Source: Adiantum capillus-veneris (Eukaryota; Streptophyta; Polypodiopsida; Polypodiales; Pteridaceae). From it: a stretch of 64,000 bases of DNA. The notes beneath the pieces were generated by a model that was not told where the DNA came from, did not search any database, and saw nothing but the letters and a program-made list of their open reading frames with translations. A program made the position numbers and the translations under genes. This document shows, in pieces, positions 61,112 through 64,000 of the stretch. Every line of letters begins with the position of its first letter. Position 1 is the first letter of the stretch. Location of the stretch: NCBI GenBank assembly GCA_014529385.2, contig CM043969.1, forward strand, positions 72,380,676 to 72,444,675, in the 5' to 3' direction.

Positions 61112-62232
61112 TGCTTGTGACCAATGGACTAGACATGACATAAAGGAGAAAAAAAGTATATCTACTACGTTGTCGACATCACAATGAAGTATATCACCAA
61201 TGGACTTGAAAATGAGTTTGCACTATTGCAGAGCACCTTAGCTCGCATGAGTAGCTGCATAGCTTACTGACAAATCATCTCAGCAAAATTTCTTTCAATA
61301 CAATTAGAGGGCATGACCTTAGCAGTGTAAGAGGGTATCATAAAATCGAATAAAATATGGTTAGGAGATTAGTACGAAAGCTGTAAAAATGAGTTTGCAA
61401 AGTAAAGAGATCCTTATCTGATGTCCTCGCATTATGGTCTGGATAGGTTTTTGTGAATCCTTAGATGAGGTAGAGAAATGTAACAAAAACAAATGAAGAT
61501 CATGATAAAAATCATTTGATTACGATCAAGCAAGACAGATACGTTTATTTCCTTAAAATTGTGGTAAACGAACTAAACATAATGGTGTGGAGCAGCGCTA
61601 ATGTACAACAAAATGTAATAATGAGCTATTCGAAAGGAGAAAACCCCAAAAATCTTCACAGTTTGAGAAGTCTAACAAATTTTAAGTCCCTAATTAAGAA
61701 TGCAGGATATTTGACAATGTTGATCGATACAAGGAATCTGAGAAAGAGCATGCAATAGAGCCGGGTTGTAATTAGAGGAAGTTGCAAAACGTGGTTATCG
61801 AGCAAGCTGGTAGTAGGAGTATGAGCATAGAACATTTTGTACTAACTTGTGCTAGCATTAACGAACTGAATATAAAATACTAATATCATTGCTAGGAATC
61901 ACAAAGGTGTTTAAAATATTGTGCTACGTACCGACAGAATACCATAAAAATCTTCAGTAAAATAAAGTGTCTGCCAATAGTGTGATATAATCCATTGTAT
62001 TCGAAACACTTGCTGCGTAAATTTGTGTTGTTACCCATCACAAATTTGTATCATTCATTAATGTTACTCACAGTGCTTTTAGTTAGATTTGTGGATATAT
62101 TATTATCTAGCCAGATTGTAGTTGTTGATGGGGTGTATTGGCAATGTAATTAAAGGGGGGGGGGGGGTTAAAGGGATAGGGATACGAGCAGAGACCAGGA
62201 TATAGGTACCAAGATAAAGCTAGATCACAGTA

Positions 62233-62300
62233 TGGCATCGTCCCGTATACTATGAGATATGATGCCACCTTTATTGTCTATTTAGAGAGTGATTTTAGAA
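62233..62300 (+). pseudogene. LINE 3'-end scrap
   Basis: CGTATACTATGAGATATGA and TTTATTGTCT match the C-terminal zinc-type region of the LINE at about 37885-37930, with substitutions. Confidence 0.6.
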
Positions 62301-62780
62301 TATTGATTAGAGTGAGGAGATAGCATGATGAGAGATGCCTTAGGTTGTTTGTGCTAACTAGAAGTGAACAGACAGTAGGAGAGTTTCTTGAGAAGAGGAA
62401 ATAATGGAGGATATTTAGAGAGGGAGATCATTGAGTTCAATAATTCAAAGACGCGGTATTGAAAGAAGCAAACTTCCATGCAAACTTTAGAGTTCACCTA
62501 TAGCGGAGGTGTATTGACCGGCAAGGTCATTAAAGTTGAGAGAGCCATAGAGAAAAATGAAATGAAATATTTTATGAGGCGTCTTCAAAAGGCAACACCC
62601 ACTAATGGATAACCTAAATTGATGGACGGAAACACGAAGAAAATCATGTGGTATAGCCTAGCTGTAATTGGATGAATTTGGACAAAGTGGTCACAGAGCA
62701 AGGTGGACGTGTTGCTTTCTAGATATGGAGATGAAGATTTCGGTGAGCTATAATAACTATATAGAAAGACAGATATGGGG

Positions 62781-63518
62781 ATGTCATCTCGCGAACAACG
62801 GTGGCGCGATGATTTGCTGCTAACGGTGGGTCTCATGAGCATGCAATGTAGTAGTGCAGCTGCAACCAGTAGCTCCACAAATTTAAGGTGGGAGGAGGTG
62901 GCAGGTGATGCCCAAGCGTTGATTGCCTTGAAGTAGGCCATTACAAGAGATCCCTATCAGGCCCTCATGGGCTGGAGCATTTCCCTCGCCAACAACAGCT
63001 GCTCTTGGTATGGCATAACCTGCCTTCCGCACACCTCCATTAAGGTCTCGTCCATCTCCCTGCCAGACCTCGCCCTGCATGGCACGGCCTCTAGCCCTGC
63101 CCGTGCCTCTCTTCAAGGCCTTGCTTCCCTCAATCTGTCCGGAAACTACTTCGTTGGCTCCATCCCTGCCGCCTTAGCCTTATATATGCTCCTATCTCAG
63201 AATTCTTGATTTGTCTCTTACTCCTTTGACGGTCCCATCCCCGAACCTTTGGGAAGTCTCTCCAGCTTGCAGATTCTGGACCTAAGCTACAACGGTCTAC
63301 ACGGTGGGATTCCACACACCTGCGGAAGCCTTTCTAAACTGGAAGCCCTCTTCCTGCAAAATAATAATCTCAACGACAGCGTCCCTCAGTCGCTAGCTGC
63401 AAGCTGCTCTCAACTGAGAGACTTGGCCTTCTCCGCCAACTCTCTGAGTGGCACCGTGCTCTCTTTGTTAGGTCAAGTCATACTGTTACAGCACCTGACA
63501 CTTACCAATAATATGTAA
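62781..63518 (+). pseudogene. Leucine-rich-repeat receptor-type protein, stop-interrupted
   Basis: One frame runs from ATG 62781 to TAA 63516-63518. It includes an LRR N-terminal cap (DAQALIALK, stop, AITRDPYQALMGWS, then NSCSWYGITC) and repeats of the plant extracellular L-x-x-L-x-L-S-x-N-x-x-x-G-x-I-P type: LQGLASLNLSGNYFVGSIPA, SLSSLQILDLSYNGLHGGIP and KLEALFLQNNNLNDSVP. In-frame stops are TAG 62934-62936 and TGA 63207-63209. Transmembrane and kinase parts are absent before the final stop, so it is a truncated relic of an LRR receptor kinase or receptor-like protein. Surrounding (GA)n and AT-rich DNA show no further exon. Beyond 63520 nothing was recognised. Confidence 0.75.
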
Positions 63519-64000
63519 TTCTAGCCTTCTCCTTTGTATGTGTGCTGCTGCAGGACGCAGGGAACTGGGGTGAGAGAGAAAGAGAGAGAGAAAGGGATGT
63601 AGTGTGGTGCCTCTATCCTGCACCACTTTGGGCACCACTCGCCCCCAACGGTACGTGGGGCTGTTGTTGTTGGTAACCATGTTCTGGTCCTGGCTGCATG
63701 TAATTCGATGAGAGAGAGTCGGTTGACTCAGGTTGGTTGCTCAAAGAAATATTGGAAAGAGAGTTGATGTAGCAGGTAACGAGGACATGAATCCAGTGGC
63801 CTCCGGTGCTAGCTGTCGCGTCAAGTGACGAGGAGGAGGATCTCTGCATGGCATAGCACAGTGGCAGGTGGTTGTATTGCGGAGAGGTTGATGGTGTTGG
63901 AAGAGGAAGGCAAGCCCAAATATGGTTGAGGACGGCCGTCAAGGGGGGGGCTGGGTGGGGTGTGTTCTTTGGCATCTCGATTGCAGGGGCTTGGTGGACT

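Noticed and set aside
63613..63975. Minus-strand frame rich in Ser, Pro and Gln near the window end
   Set aside because: No family resemblance, start context or splice evidence; low-complexity composition. It could be part of a gene continuing outside the window but cannot be supported here.

Overview
This is nuclear DNA of a land plant. Two conserved plant genes have spliced structures that can be rebuilt with GT/AG introns: cytosolic ribosomal protein L19 (plus strand) and the plastid MurE homolog MURE/PAP11 (minus strand, with an acidic plastid-targeted N-terminus). The rest is mostly decayed Ty1/copia, Ty3/gypsy, LINE and DNA-transposon sequence, with many long (CT)n/(GA)n tracts. The repeat load, the very long intron and the MurE sequence suggest a large-genome plant, possibly a fern or another non-flowering lineage. 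That placement is inference; no species was identified.

Layout. 1-8.6 kb: non-coding DNA with gag, gypsy pol and copia RNase H remnants. 8.6-15.3 kb: an unusual cluster. A plus-strand pseudogene for an unrecognised, possibly DDE-transposase-like protein is followed by a plus-strand broken gene that joins a coiled coil and a lysine-rich stretch to a histone H3-like fold. A convergent minus-strand gene of unknown function, with one likely intron, lies opposite. Two foldback palindromes sit between the convergent genes. 16.2-22.6 kb: a decayed copia element split inside gag by a 3.4-kb non-autonomous copia-like element with both LTRs, PBS and PPT. 24.5-26.6 kb: a Mutator-like MITE copy, then a telo-box and RPL19 (5 exons, 206 aa). 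26.6-35.7 kb: intergenic DNA with a complete MITE flanked by a 9-bp target duplication, and a LINE fragment.

35.8-57.9 kb: MURE (5 exons, 804 aa). Its third intron is about 19.3 kb and holds a LINE fragment, a full-length chromodomain-type gypsy element (8.7 kb, 5-bp target duplication CTTGC), a 178/30/178-bp inverted repeat, and a mosaic of other LTR, gag, protease, RT and integrase pieces in both orientations. 58-64 kb: microsatellites, a short motif cluster, a LINE scrap and a leucine-rich-repeat receptor-type pseudogene.

RPL19 works in the cytosolic 60S ribosome. MURE/PAP11 is a plastid protein; its homologs act in peptidoglycan synthesis in bacteria and some plants, and in the plastid-encoded RNA polymerase complex in seed plants. 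The two genes are neighbours, convergent and about 9 kb apart, with no sign of functional linkage. In this copy the Mur-ligase catalytic motifs are eroded while the C-terminal part is well kept, which favours the non-enzymatic role.
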